From positions 4,688 to 68,687 of the forward strand of contig CAYQMG010000169.1 of NCBI GenBank assembly GCA_964418585.1: DNA of 64,000 nucleotides. Direction: 5' to 3'. Under the pieces are notes generated by a model. It was not told where the DNA came from. It ran no database searches and saw only the letters and a list, made by a program, of their open reading frames with translations. Both the position numbers and the translations under genes were made by a program. This document shows positions 53,873 to 63,625 of this stretch, piece by piece; the stretch's first letter is position 1; the number at the start of each line of letters is the position of its first letter. The DNA comes from JAJRTE01 sp964418585 (lineage in GTDB: Bacteria > Myxococcota_A > UBA796 > JAJRTE01).

Positions 53873-55300
53873 TCAAGGTTGGAAGTCGGCCAGGGCGCCC
53901 AGCCGGTCCGGGGCCCGACCGATGATGGCTTCCAGGTCTTCGACCCGTTTCGGGATTGCCTCGGTCAGCACCTCGGGGCCGTGTTCGGTCACCAGCACGT
54001 CGTCTTCGATTCGAATACCACCGAAACCAACATAGGTCTCGGCGCGGTCGAAGTCCACCCATTCCCGGTAGCGATTCCGGAACTCCGCGTTGTGGAGGAT
54101 GCCTGGAATGAAGTAGATTCCCGGCTCGATCGTGACCGCCATCCCGGGCTCGAGCCGGCGGTTGAGGCGCAGGGCAGCCAGGCCGAACCGGGTGGAACGT
54201 CCACGGTCTGGTGCGTACCCGGCGCGGTCGCCCAGGTCCTCGATGTCGTGCACGTCCAGACCGATCAGGTGACCCACGCCGTGAGGGAAGAACAGAGCGT
54301 GGGCGTCGTTGTCCACGATATCATCCAGCGTGCCCCGCAGGATGCCGAGTTCCTTCAGTCCTTCCGCAATGGTACGGGCGGCCAGCATGTGGATGTCCAG
54401 GTAGTCTGCGCCGGCACGAACCTCTGCGATACACCGGGTCTCGGCCTCCAGCACCACCTCGTACACCGCGCGCTGTCTTGGGTCGAAGCGGCCGCGCACG
54501 GGCCAGGTCCGCGTCACGTCGGCTGCATATCCCTCCTCGGATTCCGCCCCGGAGTCGACCAGGAGGAGATCGTTGTCCTCGAGCCGGTATGGGTTGGTCT
54601 CACAATGTAGAACCTCGCCCCGAATGGTCACGATCGGGTCGAACGACGGGCGTGCGCCTGCTGCCCTGTAGACGCCCTCGAGCAGGGCGCGCAGTTGTGC
54701 CTCGTGCGCCCCGACTCGAGTGGCCTCCATGAGGACCTGAAAGGCGCGGGCTGTGACCTGTGCGGCGCGTTTCATCTCCACCACTTCCTCTTCCCCATGG
54801 ATAGAGCGGAGTTGCACCATGGCGTCGGCGAGGGGGGAAGCCGCGTCTCGGGGGAGTTTTCCGAAGTCCGGTACGGAGACGCCCAGGTGTGCCATCCGTT
54901 CGCGCCATCCCGGATCTGCGGATGGGAGGGTGAGCAAGGGACCGGAACTGCGGTGGTGCGCGATTCGTGATTCCAGTTCTGTCTTGGGATAGGCGGCGTC
55001 TGCCCCAAGCCGCTCGGCTGTTTCGCCAAAAGAACGACGCGGGCCGTGCCAGATTTCGTCTTCAGGGTCCTCGGGCGGTCCGAACAGTTCCAGTCGCCCG
55101 GTCTCCAGCCGAAGCAGCATGGCCGAATCGGGTTCTTTCAGGCCGGTCAGGTAGAGCACGTGGCTCGACTGACGTGCTGGCGAGAGGTTCATCGGGAGGT
55201 TGAGCGGCTGCCGGGGATGGCCGCCGAGTACCACGAGTCCTTCGCCCAGGATGCGGGCCAACCTGGCCCGGCGGCGGCGGTAGATGATGGGGCTGAACAT
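53873..55300 (-). CDS. pepP: Xaa-Pro aminopeptidase (aminopeptidase P, M24B)
   Basis: A 475-residue protein with the creatinase N-terminal domain (about 1-175) and the pita-bread metallopeptidase domain (about 180-460). Metal ligands are visible: Asp in LLLVDSGAE and again in YAADVTRTWP, His in PHGVGHLIGLDVHD, Glu in TIEPGIYF and Glu in GIRIEDDVLVTE. It removes N-terminal residues preceding proline, using two Mn ions. The ATG at 55300 (MFSPIIYRRRRARLA) gives the normal family start. Confidence 0.93.
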   Translation of the reverse strand: MFSPIIYRRRRARLARILGEGLVVLGGHPRQPLNLPMNLSPARQSSHVLYLTGLKEPDSAMLLRLETGRLELFGPPEDPEDEIWHGPRRSFGETAERLGADAAYPKTELESRIAHHRSSGPLLTLPSADPGWRERMAHLGVSVPDFGKLPRDAASPLADAMVQLRSIHGEEEVVEMKRAAQVTARAFQVLMEATRVGAHEAQLRALLEGVYRAAGARPSFDPIVTIRGEVLHCETNPYRLEDNDLLLVDSGAESEEGYAADVTRTWPVRGRFDPRQRAVYEVVLEAETRCIAEVRAGADYLDIHMLAARTIAEGLKELGILRGTLDDIVDNDAHALFFPHGVGHLIGLDVHDIEDLGDRAGYAPDRGRSTRFGLAALRLNRRLEPGMAVTIEPGIYFIPGILHNAEFRNRYREWVDFDRAETYVGFGGIRIEDDVLVTEHGPEVLTEAIPKRVEDLEAIIGRAPDRLGALADFQP

Positions 55301-55459
55301 GGGATCACGCTCCAGTTTTTGGGGGTTCCTCGCACCTCTCCGTCGCCGTCCTCGGCGAGGAGCGAGCGGCGGCGAGAGCAAGGGCATGGTAGCACGAAGG
55401 GATGGACCGATCCAGCGTCGACGGGCACCCGGCGGCACGGTGCTCGAGGCCGGGGCGGG

Positions 55460-56830
55460 TCATGTTGCGAGGAGTACGACGCCCTTGAGGTGGCGGGTTT
55501 CAGGCGTTCCCACGTCCCACGGGAAGTCAGGACCTGCCTGGAGGGTGGACAGTACCCGGACCGATCGTCCGGACCGAAGGATTCCCTGGCCGATGGAGGC
55601 GTGATAGCGGTCTTCCCGCAGGCTTTGCGCATTCGTGAATGCAACCACGATGCCACCGCGCGAGACCGCTCTCAGTGCCGACTCCAGCAGGTCGGCCGTC
55701 CGGGACGGGGACCAAACCCGGCTCCCACTGGTCGAAAATGTGGGCGGATCCAGGATGATCGCGTCATAAGCGCCGCGCGTGTGCTCGAGATGGTCGAAGG
55801 CGTCAGCACGAATGAACCGAGAAGGTTCCACCTGGAGGCCGTTTCGCCGGAAGTTTTCCTTGGCCCATTCGAGTGCCGGCCCACTCAGGTCCAGGGTGTC
55901 GACCTGAGCGCCGGCTCGAGCACAGGCCAGGGAGAACCCACCGGTGTAGGCGAAGGCGTTCAAGACCCGAAGCCCTCGAGTCCACTTCGCCACTGCGGTT
56001 CGATTGTCTCGTTGGTCGAGAAAGATTCCGGTGGAGAGCCCGGAGAACGGGCGTACCAGGAATTGCAGGTCTCCTTCCCGGGTCACCATCTCGTCCGGAC
56101 CAGGTACCCCTTCGATCCAACGCCCGCCCGGCAAGCTTGCTTTCCGGCGGTCTCGAGGCAGGAGTTTCAGGAATGCCCCCTGGAATTCGCCGAGTTTCAT
56201 GAGGGCGTCCACGGTCGGGGTTACCAGAGGCATCGCAGCCGCGGTGAACAGGGCGAGTACCAGGAAATCCCCGTAGCGATCCACAGTCAACCCGGGCAAC
56301 CCGTCTCCTTCCGCGTGAACCAGCCGATACTGGGTCGCATCGATGCGGAGACGGTCGCGAAGGCGGAACGCCTCGACGGCACGCGCGCGAAACAGTGAGG
56401 TATCGCACGGGATATCCGGGTCCCGCGAGAGGACTCGAGCCACCACCCGTTCGCCGGGGCAGTAGAGGGCATTCCCGAGCCAATCTCCGGCTCGAGTGAC
56501 CAGCGAAACCACTTCACCGGGGCGGGATCCTTCGGGCTCCCGTGTGAATCGGTCGGCCACCACCCAGGCGTGGCCGGCTTCAAGGAATGCGGCCGTTTGG
56601 TCGCCCACCACCAGCCTGGGGTACCGGGTCGGCCGGGAGATTCCCCTCGCCCGACCGGGATCGGCGCCGGAGCGGCGTCCCAGGGTGCGACCGGTGGTGC
56701 TTCCTCCTCGATGCTTGCGGCTGACAGCGGCGCCCTGCCTGTGGGGGCCGCGCGCGGAACGGCTCCCGGAGCGTTTCCCGCGGCCGCTGCCAGGGGATGA
56801 ACCATGCCTGTTTGGCGGATGTTTGCTCAT
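55460..56830 (-). CDS. rlmI: RlmI-like 23S rRNA (cytosine-C5) methyltransferase
   Basis: A protein of 456 residues. The first 70 or so are Arg/Ser/Gly-rich and probably disordered. A PUA-like RNA-binding domain follows (PRLVVGDQTAAFLEAGHAWV). The SAM domain has motif I LNAFAYTGGFSLACARAG and the catalytic-site DPPTFSTSG. The family methylates C1962 of 23S rRNA in E. coli (RlmI); RlmK-type specificity is possible. An in-frame GTG at 56839 is an alternative start. It is downstream of the PAS-GGDEF gene (38 bases) on the same strand. Confidence 0.88.
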   Translation of the reverse strand: MSKHPPNRHGSSPGSGRGKRSGSRSARGPHRQGAAVSRKHRGGSTTGRTLGRRSGADPGRARGISRPTRYPRLVVGDQTAAFLEAGHAWVVADRFTREPEGSRPGEVVSLVTRAGDWLGNALYCPGERVVARVLSRDPDIPCDTSLFRARAVEAFRLRDRLRIDATQYRLVHAEGDGLPGLTVDRYGDFLVLALFTAAAMPLVTPTVDALMKLGEFQGAFLKLLPRDRRKASLPGGRWIEGVPGPDEMVTREGDLQFLVRPFSGLSTGIFLDQRDNRTAVAKWTRGLRVLNAFAYTGGFSLACARAGAQVDTLDLSGPALEWAKENFRRNGLQVEPSRFIRADAFDHLEHTRGAYDAIILDPPTFSTSGSRVWSPSRTADLLESALRAVSRGGIVVAFTNAQSLREDRYHASIGQGILRSGRSVRVLSTLQAGPDFPWDVGTPETRHLKGVVLLAT

Positions 56831-56867
56831 GGTGGTCACGAACCTCGGAAACGTGAACGCCGGGTGC

Positions 56868-57770
56868 CTACCCGATCGTCACACGGTTGCGGCCCGCTTT
56901 TTTGCTCTGGTAAAGCAGGCCGTCGGCCCGGGACAGGAGTGATTCATAGGAATCGCGAGGCGTTGCCATGGTTGCTCCGATGGACAATGTGACGCCCAGT
57001 CGACCCGCCCCGAGGGATACCTGGCTTGCCGCAGCCAGTGCCCGCACGCGCTCCAGGAGCGTGTGGAGGCGGATGGGATCGACGTTGGCGAACACGGCCA
57101 GGAATTCGTCTCCTCCCCACCGACCCACCGTGTCCACTGAGCGCAAGTTGTGTCGAAGCGTCTCGCCGACGGCCCGCAGAGCCTGGTCTCCGGCGGTGTG
57201 CCCATGGGTGTCGTTGATTTGCTTGAAGTGATCCACGTCCATCAGCGCGGTTGCCACCGGGGTCCCGTACCGGCGCAGTTCCTCGAGTCGTCGCCTGGTG
57301 GTGGCTTCCAGTTCGACGCGGTTGGGAAGGCGGGTCAACGGGTCGGTGCGTGAAAGGGCCTCGAGTTCCCGGATACGCTGGAGCCGCTCCTCTTCCAGGC
57401 TCAGGTCCCGGAAAAGTTGCGCCGCAGCCACGATTTCGTTTGCACCGTTGCGGATGGCCACGTTGCGCACCACGGCCGGGATCCGGTGTCCGTCGCGATG
57501 GTGCACGAAGACCCGTTCCTCCTGGACCGACCCCTCCTCGAGCGTGCGTTGCAATGGGCAGGCAGTGTGGCAGAGGACACATCCGGTCTCGTCGCTGTGT
57601 TCGAGTTTGTTGTCGTAGCACGGGGTGCCCACCACGTCCTGGCGGCGGAAGCCTGTGATCAGTTCGGCACCTCGGTTCCACAGGAGGATCCGTCGGTGCT
57701 GGTCCACCACGTAGATACCCTCGAAGAAATGGTCCATGATCGGGACAAGCAGGGCTCCGTCGATGTCCAT
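56868..57770 (-). CDS. PAS-GGDEF diguanylate cyclase with cysteine-rich PAS
   Basis: A 300-residue cytoplasmic protein. The N-terminal PAS domain (about 10-125) has four cysteines, Cys51-x12-Cys64-x2-Cys67-x3-Cys71, which could bind an Fe-S cluster or other metal. The GGDEF domain follows (about 140-300), with LTRLPNRVELE, ALMDVDHFKQIND and the intact active site GRWGGDEF. It should make cyclic di-GMP in response to the PAS input. No RxxD inhibitory site is obvious. The ATG at 57770 has GGAG 9 bases upstream. Confidence 0.92.
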   Translation of the reverse strand: MDIDGALLVPIMDHFFEGIYVVDQHRRILLWNRGAELITGFRRQDVVGTPCYDNKLEHSDETGCVLCHTACPLQRTLEEGSVQEERVFVHHRDGHRIPAVVRNVAIRNGANEIVAAAQLFRDLSLEEERLQRIRELEALSRTDPLTRLPNRVELEATTRRRLEELRRYGTPVATALMDVDHFKQINDTHGHTAGDQALRAVGETLRHNLRSVDTVGRWGGDEFLAVFANVDPIRLHTLLERVRALAAASQVSLGAGRLGVTLSIGATMATPRDSYESLLSRADGLLYQSKKAGRNRVTIG

Positions 57771-57897
57771 CGCTATCACTCCGGGTGCGGTGGGCGGGAA
57801 CGGACCCGCGCCGGCGTTTCGGATCCGCCGACCTCCCTGTCTGTACGCGAGTCGGACTGCTTCGCGCCGGGCAGGGGCGCCGACTTCCTATCTTCTC

Positions 57898-57926
57898 AGG
57901 ATACGCGGTTATGGAGCAATCGTCGA
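57898..57926 (-). promoter_or_regulatory. Possible promoter of the PAS-GGDEF gene
   Basis: On the minus strand TCGACG (57921-57926), a 17-base spacer and TATCCT (57898-57903), 4/6 at both boxes, about 120 bases before the start codon. Confidence 0.35.
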
Positions 57927-58048
57927 GGGGGCGGGCAAGACTCGGGAAATTTCCGGGCGGGCAGGCCGAATACAGCGGTTCCCGGGACGGGTTCCCGGGA
58001 TCGGTTCCAGTGTCACTCAAACCGGTTCGCGCGCCGGGGGGGCTCGAG

Positions 58049-59764
58049 TCACCCGCCCGGGGATGGGGTGGGTGTGGGCGGGGAAGGCGTGGGGGTGGTC
58101 GCGTCGGTGCTGGGAGCATAGGTGACGACAACGTCGGCCAGCCGTTCCGGAACTGCGCTCACCGACCGCGCACCCAGGCAGCCTTCCGAGTCAAGGTAGC
58201 GGTATCCGTACACCGACACGGTGACATCGCCCACGAAGCAGACGCCGGAGGCAAGGGAGATGTTGAACGTGCCATCGTCGGAGACGTTCAGGCCTTCAGG
58301 CGTCAAGAGGCAACCGCCGACATCATCGCCGGCGAGGCGGCCGGGGTCGCAACGCACGTGGGTGCTGGTCACCGGTGTTCCGCACGGAGTCGCGTTGTCG
58401 TCGGAAGTGGCGACAGCTTCGACGACCAGCCAGTACCCTGCATCCGGGGACACCGTGGTGCCCTCTGGGGGCACGAACCAGCCGGTGAGCAGAGACGCTG
58501 CGCTTCCCGTTGCGCTCACCGGGACCGGGGCGGTTGGAGGAAGCAGCCGCGCGCTGTCCGGGTAGACCGGGGCCAGGTCGAACGAGAGGCGTCGTGAATC
58601 GAGGGAATCGGCCTCGGCCACGATTTCAACCGTCCGGGTTCCGTCCTCGGGAGTGTCCCATTCGAGGAGGGCGGTTGCGAACCCGTCGCCATCCAGTGCG
58701 AGGGACACAGGATTGCCGGCGGGCTCTCCCTCGAGTGTGCCGAGTGAGGTGCTCACCTGCACCATGCCTCCGGGAGGTCGGTCGGGCGCGTGGATGGCGA
58801 GATAGAGTTTTCGGCACGAGTCCAGGTCTCCCGCGGCGCGTTCAGGTTGTGGCGTTCCTGAAAAGGTTGCGGTGTCCAGGGTGGGCTCCGTGGCGCTCAC
58901 CCCCACCTCGATGGGGTTGGGCGCCCGGATCGTTATCGGCGAGGACGCGGCGCCGAGGGTGTCGAGTTGAACCACGATCTCCCACACCGTGGAGGCCGTG
59001 TCCGGGACCGAGAAACCGAGATCCACGGCGCCTCGAGTCCCGCCGGCGTCCTCGAGGTTCACTTCTTGCTCGGTTCCCGCGACCTTGACGCCGTCCAGCC
59101 GTTCCCATACCAGCAAGGGATGCTCGAGATACAGCGGTCCCTCGATGTGGACCGTGGCCTGGCCAAGTCCGGCCGGCAATTCGCATGGGCTGTCCGACAG
59201 GCAATCGGACACCACAACCGAGAGTTCGGGCGCGCGAAGTCGAAACCGCACCGAGTCCTGGAAGAAGTCGTCGGACGCCAGCACCCGGAACCAGAGCGCG
59301 TCGCCTCCTACATAGGGCAAGGAACGGTACACCTCGAACCAGGCCTCGTGCTCGGCACGCTGGTGCGGGATCCACTCCACTGCGTCTGCACTGCCTCCAG
59401 ACCATGCCTCCCCGTCCACGAACGCAGTCAGCGTGGGGCGCGGCGCAGTGAGCGGTTCGTCGAACCAGACGTTTCGATACAGGGCGATGACCCGAAGCGA
59501 AGTCTCCCCCGGCACGATGTCGCATACCCCCGGGTCCGTGGTGCATGAATCTCCCAGACCCAGGTCGGCAGGAGGCGCCACTGCACCGCACGTCTGGTAG
59601 CATTGCTGCTCGAGATCCCAGACCTGGTAGTATACCTCGAGGCTGCTCTCGTTGGTTTCGCACCCGGGAAGTACCCCGGTAAGGCCCAGAAGCAGCCACC
59701 AGGACCGGATTCGTTTTCCCGTCCCGGGTTGCTCCGGTTCAGGGCAGGTTCGCCTGAATCCCAT
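58049..59764 (-). CDS. Large lipoprotein of unknown function
   Basis: A 571-residue lipoprotein: signal ending LTGVLPGC (Cys35). The mature part is mostly beta-strand with many Ser/Thr, paired cysteines, and repeated Ig-like segments (APNPIEVGVSATEPTLDT, SFDLAPVYPDSARLLPP). The last 15 residues are a Thr/Pro repeat (TPTPSPPTPTPSPGG), like a spacer. No known domain recognised. AGGAGG precedes the ATG. It is the third of three tightly spaced minus-strand envelope genes. Confidence 0.7.
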   Translation of the reverse strand: MGFRRTCPEPEQPGTGKRIRSWWLLLGLTGVLPGCETNESSLEVYYQVWDLEQQCYQTCGAVAPPADLGLGDSCTTDPGVCDIVPGETSLRVIALYRNVWFDEPLTAPRPTLTAFVDGEAWSGGSADAVEWIPHQRAEHEAWFEVYRSLPYVGGDALWFRVLASDDFFQDSVRFRLRAPELSVVVSDCLSDSPCELPAGLGQATVHIEGPLYLEHPLLVWERLDGVKVAGTEQEVNLEDAGGTRGAVDLGFSVPDTASTVWEIVVQLDTLGAASSPITIRAPNPIEVGVSATEPTLDTATFSGTPQPERAAGDLDSCRKLYLAIHAPDRPPGGMVQVSTSLGTLEGEPAGNPVSLALDGDGFATALLEWDTPEDGTRTVEIVAEADSLDSRRLSFDLAPVYPDSARLLPPTAPVPVSATGSAASLLTGWFVPPEGTTVSPDAGYWLVVEAVATSDDNATPCGTPVTSTHVRCDPGRLAGDDVGGCLLTPEGLNVSDDGTFNISLASGVCFVGDVTVSVYGYRYLDSEGCLGARSVSAVPERLADVVVTYAPSTDATTPTPSPPTPTPSPGG

Positions 59765-59814
59765 CGCCGTCCTCCTCGTCTGTCCGCCCCGCTGGCGCAG
59801 AACCGATTCCTGAG

Positions 59815-60126
59815 CTAGTCTTCAATCCAGAGGTTGGCGTCCATGGTGGCGCCGAATCCCAGATGGAAGGTCACCACGCAGAGATCCTCACTCCCGGCCG
59901 CCGTGCCTACCTCCGCACGCTGCACCACGAACGAAACCTGAGTCTCGGTCCGCGTTCGAGGTACAGGTACTTCGGGAGGCACCACGGTGTAGCCAGAAGA
60001 AACTTCGATCCGCAGGACCGGTTCTGCGTCGCGGATCCGATAGCGAATCGTCGCAGTGACCTCCTCCCCAGGCCGAACTCGGGTCGGTTCCAGGCTGACT
60101 TCTCGGATTTCCGTTCCCATGGTCAT
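59815..60126 (-). CDS. Small beta-sandwich protein, unknown function
   Basis: A 103-residue protein. The start GTEIREVSLEPTRVRPGEEV and TATIRYRIRDAEP suggest an Ig-like or NEAT-like beta-sandwich. No signal peptide is visible, so it may remain cytoplasmic or be exported another way. AGGAG lies 8 bases before the ATG at 60126. It lies between the two large envelope genes, 50 bases before the lipoprotein gene, and is likely in their operon. Confidence 0.6.
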   Translation of the reverse strand: MTMGTEIREVSLEPTRVRPGEEVTATIRYRIRDAEPVLRIEVSSGYTVVPPEVPVPRTRTETQVSFVVQRAEVGTAAGSEDLCVVTFHLGFGATMDANLWIED

Positions 60127-60223
60127 CGTTCTTTCTCCTGGTTCATTCCTTCGTGAAGGAGCGCTTTCGGTGAGCGCTTCCCCGGAGGCAATGGCCTTTG
60201 CTTCGGCTCCTCCTTTTGGCCCC

Positions 60224-62833
60224 CTATCCCTCGCCCTGGTAGAGCTTGCGGAAATAGGAGAATGCATTGATCTCCAGGAACACCCCTCGAGCAAGCAGGA
60301 ACACCGGACGGGCGCGCTCCCCCTCCAGGGTCGTGGTCCGCTCCGCCATCCAGACGCCCCCTGCGGACAGGGTCACATAGGGCAGAATCTGGGCGCCAAT
60401 GCCCACGGAAATCGGGGGCAGTCCGGTTATCACACCTGTGTAACGCCCCGCAGGTCCAAACGCCCCGGACGAGTCGGCCGCATCCTGGACCAACCCTCCG
60501 GTCCCCAGCAACCCGACCTGAAGGGAAAGCAATCGGCGCAGGTCAGCCTTGATTCCGTTGCTCCACATCGGTTCATCGATGGCGTTCGGGTAGGCGTAGA
60601 TGTTGAACTGTACCGCCACCGTTCCGTCTGCAGTCCCATCAGGAAAGTTCACCTGTTGGTAGCCGAGGCTCAGTTTCACGAACTGGTCCAGAAACGTTTC
60701 CTGGGTCAACGCCGCCTGCGCGTCCAGGACGCCCGCGCGACTGGTCACGTCCACGACCGTGAGTCGGACGCCCAGGTCCTCGAAGTGTGTGTCCCACGGC
60801 AGCGCCATTCGGTGGTAACTTTGCATGTTCTCGAGCAGTCTCAATCCGTGCTCGAGGCCAGACCCCCGGCTGTCTCCTCCAGGGCCCTCGAGCACCGGTC
60901 TGAGCCATCGGCCGACCAGCTTGTACCCATCCAGGTCGTTCAGTCCTGCCCGGTGCGTCGCCCGGGACGCGCGCACCAGCGCGCCCATCAGTTCGTCCCA
61001 GTGGACGATGATCGCCTCGCGGGCGGTGCGCACATCTCGAGGCGCATCTGCCTTCCACACCGGATAGAAGGGGCGGCCCAGGGGCGTTTCCTCGTCCATC
61101 AGGTCCTCGAGGAGAAACCACTCGTCAGCAATCTCAGGCACATGTATTCGGCCGGTCACCAGGTGGAGCAGATCTTCCAGGCTTACCTCGGAACCGGGGA
61201 GGGTCAATGCACCGGGCGAAATATCCAGCTCGCTCCGGTCGGACGTGGTGGGATTCCCGTCTGGCTCCAGCCACAAAACCATCCCACCCGGATTGCTCAC
61301 ACCAGGGATGACCACCCCCACGCCGACAACTCGGCGCTGACTGTCGATGGCCCGGTAGTTCCGCCGTCCCGCCCGCTCCACGTACCCGCGCACGGCGAGC
61401 AGTTCCATGGCGAGTTCCCCCAGCGCCAGGGAGCGGTTGTCCAGGTCAAGTGCCCGCAGCAGCCGAACAACCGGGTCGCGAGGTGAGGCGAGGGGGAGCC
61501 GGGCCATGAATCGATCGAAGCTGTTGGGTACGATCGCGGCGGCAAGCGTTCCGTCAAGGAACCCCTCGGCCAGGGTGACGAAGTCGGTCGCGTGCCGCTC
61601 GTAAACGTCGGCGAGTGAAATCGAGGTGCCCGGGAGCTGGAGTTCCTCTGCCGACGCCTGAACCCGGACGCTGTCCGGCGTGCGCGGGTTGCCATCTTCC
61701 GCCAGCAGAATGTCGAATCCTTGCACCCCGCCCTCGAGAGGATCGAAAATGGGTACAACCTCCGCCACAGAACGACCGCCCGGGCCGACATATCGGCACA
61801 GTGCTCGGCGGGGCGTTTCATCGCATTGCCGCTCGAGAATTCCGTTCCCCACGAGCGCCATGGCGGTCAGTTCGCACAGAGGACAGGCCGGGGGGCGGCG
61901 GTGGAAGTCCCCGGTAGCTTTCCATGTGTCCCATAGCATGTCGCGCCTCGACGGCATCTTGTCCTGCCAGGTGGCGGCCAGTTCTGATACCGCGTCCCGG
62001 CTCGTCATCAGGCTCGGCCGGAACAGGTCGTCGAAGATCAAGGATTCCACCCGCGCCACCTCGTCCGCGTCGGCCCCCACCACACGAACGCTCTCGAAAA
62101 GTCGGTCGAGGTGCACCTTGCGACATGCGGCCGGGGAGGTCACGTCACGGCTTCCCTGACCCGAGGACCGTCGCACCTGTTCCTGCCGTTCACATTCGGC
62201 ATAGCCGACAAAGGTCTTCTCGAGTTCCTTTCGGACCGCTAGGTCCACTTCCTGGCGCACGTTCTGCTCCACCAGAATGAGACAGTAATCGGCCCCGGGT
62301 CGGAAGAACTCGGGCGCGTGCACCGGGATGGAGATCACACCCGGTGTGTCCTGGGTGGCAAGGGCCTGGGCGCTCACGTAGACAGGCTTGTCCTTGAACT
62401 GCTTGTAGGCCGGCTCCTTGCACAGCGTGCAGGTGACCCTGTCCGAAGGTACCGGGCTGGGGCCGAGTTCCACCGGGGCTTCGTCGACCAGGTCTCGTAA
62501 CGGAACCTGCGTATGCTGATAGGCCTGGAGTTCCTGAAATATGAAGTGGCCGTCCAGGGTTCGACGGAGGGCCTCGCAGGCGGTCTGCTCCTCCTTCATT
62601 CCCATTCCCCACGGGCCCCAGTGCATGCGCACGAAGATAGCTGCCGCAGATTCCGCGTCCGTCCGGACCTCAACCGTGAAAGCTCTATCCAGGTCCACGT
62701 CCGCCCCGGAAAAAGGAGAGGAGAGGTCCACGACCTGGGAAGTGTCCGCTTCCGCATTGGCGGTGGACAATGCCAACACCGACGCGAAAAGGCCTACGCC
62801 CACACACCACCAACCAGTCCTCGTGATTCGCAA
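60224..62833 (-). CDS. Large exported protein, possibly outer membrane
   Basis: An 869-residue protein with a signal peptide (GWWCVGVGLFASVLALSTANA). The first 260 residues contain several cysteines (TCTLCKEPAYK, PPACPLCELTAM) suggesting CxxC metal or disulfide sites. The last 200 residues alternate aromatic and polar residues (YQQVNFPDGTADGTVAVQFN and onwards) and end LEINAFSYFRKLY, hinting at a barrel or beta-sandwich. No known domain is recognised. The TTG at 62833 is chosen because GGGAGG lies 6 bases upstream and the signal peptide then starts at the N-terminus. It is the first gene of the three-gene envelope operon. Confidence 0.65.
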   Translation of the reverse strand: MRITRTGWWCVGVGLFASVLALSTANAEADTSQVVDLSSPFSGADVDLDRAFTVEVRTDAESAAAIFVRMHWGPWGMGMKEEQTACEALRRTLDGHFIFQELQAYQHTQVPLRDLVDEAPVELGPSPVPSDRVTCTLCKEPAYKQFKDKPVYVSAQALATQDTPGVISIPVHAPEFFRPGADYCLILVEQNVRQEVDLAVRKELEKTFVGYAECERQEQVRRSSGQGSRDVTSPAACRKVHLDRLFESVRVVGADADEVARVESLIFDDLFRPSLMTSRDAVSELAATWQDKMPSRRDMLWDTWKATGDFHRRPPACPLCELTAMALVGNGILERQCDETPRRALCRYVGPGGRSVAEVVPIFDPLEGGVQGFDILLAEDGNPRTPDSVRVQASAEELQLPGTSISLADVYERHATDFVTLAEGFLDGTLAAAIVPNSFDRFMARLPLASPRDPVVRLLRALDLDNRSLALGELAMELLAVRGYVERAGRRNYRAIDSQRRVVGVGVVIPGVSNPGGMVLWLEPDGNPTTSDRSELDISPGALTLPGSEVSLEDLLHLVTGRIHVPEIADEWFLLEDLMDEETPLGRPFYPVWKADAPRDVRTAREAIIVHWDELMGALVRASRATHRAGLNDLDGYKLVGRWLRPVLEGPGGDSRGSGLEHGLRLLENMQSYHRMALPWDTHFEDLGVRLTVVDVTSRAGVLDAQAALTQETFLDQFVKLSLGYQQVNFPDGTADGTVAVQFNIYAYPNAIDEPMWSNGIKADLRRLLSLQVGLLGTGGLVQDAADSSGAFGPAGRYTGVITGLPPISVGIGAQILPYVTLSAGGVWMAERTTTLEGERARPVFLLARGVFLEINAFSYFRKLYQGEG

Positions 62834-63375
62834 GGGGTGCCTCCCATCCGTCTCCGGCCCGCCTCGAGGTTCACCGCTCTGCCGCTCGTGCCACGACGCA
62901 GGCCCGCACGTTGCCGCCGTGCTCCAAATTTGCCGGACGCCCACGTTCGCCGACGTCCGCAAACGGCCGTCCGCCGCACCCGCGCTCCAGAGGATACGGC
63001 GAAAGTGCCCGGAAAGAGTTTACCAGACGGGCGCGCTCTTGGAAACGAGGTTGAAGCGAATTCGCTGTGAGAAACGGAGGGGACGTTTCCTGTTGAGACC
63101 TCAGTGGATGAGGTGCTTGGGGACCTGGACAGACCCAATTCATTCTCGAGAACCAGGAATGGCGCGCAGACGAGCGTCGGGACGACGACCTTCATCCAAG
63201 AAGTCGTGACCAGGATGTGTCAGGCGTTGCAACACGCGCCCCAGCAGCGGGAGGAAACGCATCCGGGGGCTGGCCGGGCGCAGCGCAAGGCTCCCCGGAC
63301 CTCTGCCGCGCAAGGGAGGTGCCCCCCCCGTTCCAACGCCCGCCCCTCGAGAACGTTGACCGTGCCCGCCCTGCG

Positions 63376-63405
63376 ATGGATTGCAGTTTCCTTCCTGCAA
63401 TCCAT
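63376..63405. repeat. Perfect 11-base inverted repeat
   Basis: ATGGATTGCAG (63376-63386) and CTGCAATCCAT (63395-63405) are exact reverse complements around an 8-base loop. It overlaps the start of the 71-bp tandem repeat. Confidence 0.8.
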
Positions 63406-63531
63406 GACAGTTCTCGACTGCAATCGACTGGCGTGCACAAACTGCATTCATTTTCAGTCTCCTTCCTGCAATCCATGACAGTTCTCGACTGCAATCGACT
63501 GGCATGCACAAACTGCATTCATTTTCAGTCT
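63384..63531. repeat. 71-bp tandem direct repeat, two copies plus a short third
   Basis: Copy one runs 63384-63454 and copy two 63455-63525, nearly identical (differences at two positions noticed: T/C near the start and G/A in the GGC[GA]TGC segment). A third copy begins at 63526 (CAGTCT) and stops. The unit length is not a multiple of three, so it is not coding. Confidence 0.85.
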
Positions 63532-63625
63532 TGAAACTACAAAACAAAACAGTTGATAAACAGCCCGCCCCGTCATACCGTTTTCCTGGATTGACAACCC
63601 GGGCATGATGACGGAGGCAGCGTCA

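Larger units (their letters stand above)
62834..63625. other. Sparse intergenic region at the right edge
   Basis: About 790 bases with no convincing gene on either strand. It holds a hairpin and a 71-bp tandem repeat (63376-63531), then an AT-richer stretch (63535-63565). A weak promoter for the next gene may be TTGATA (63553-63558), a 17-base spacer and TACCGT (63576-63581). Confidence 0.6.

Noticed and set aside
63384..63531. CRISPR array.
   Set aside because: The units are direct tandem copies with no variable spacers, and no cas gene is nearby.
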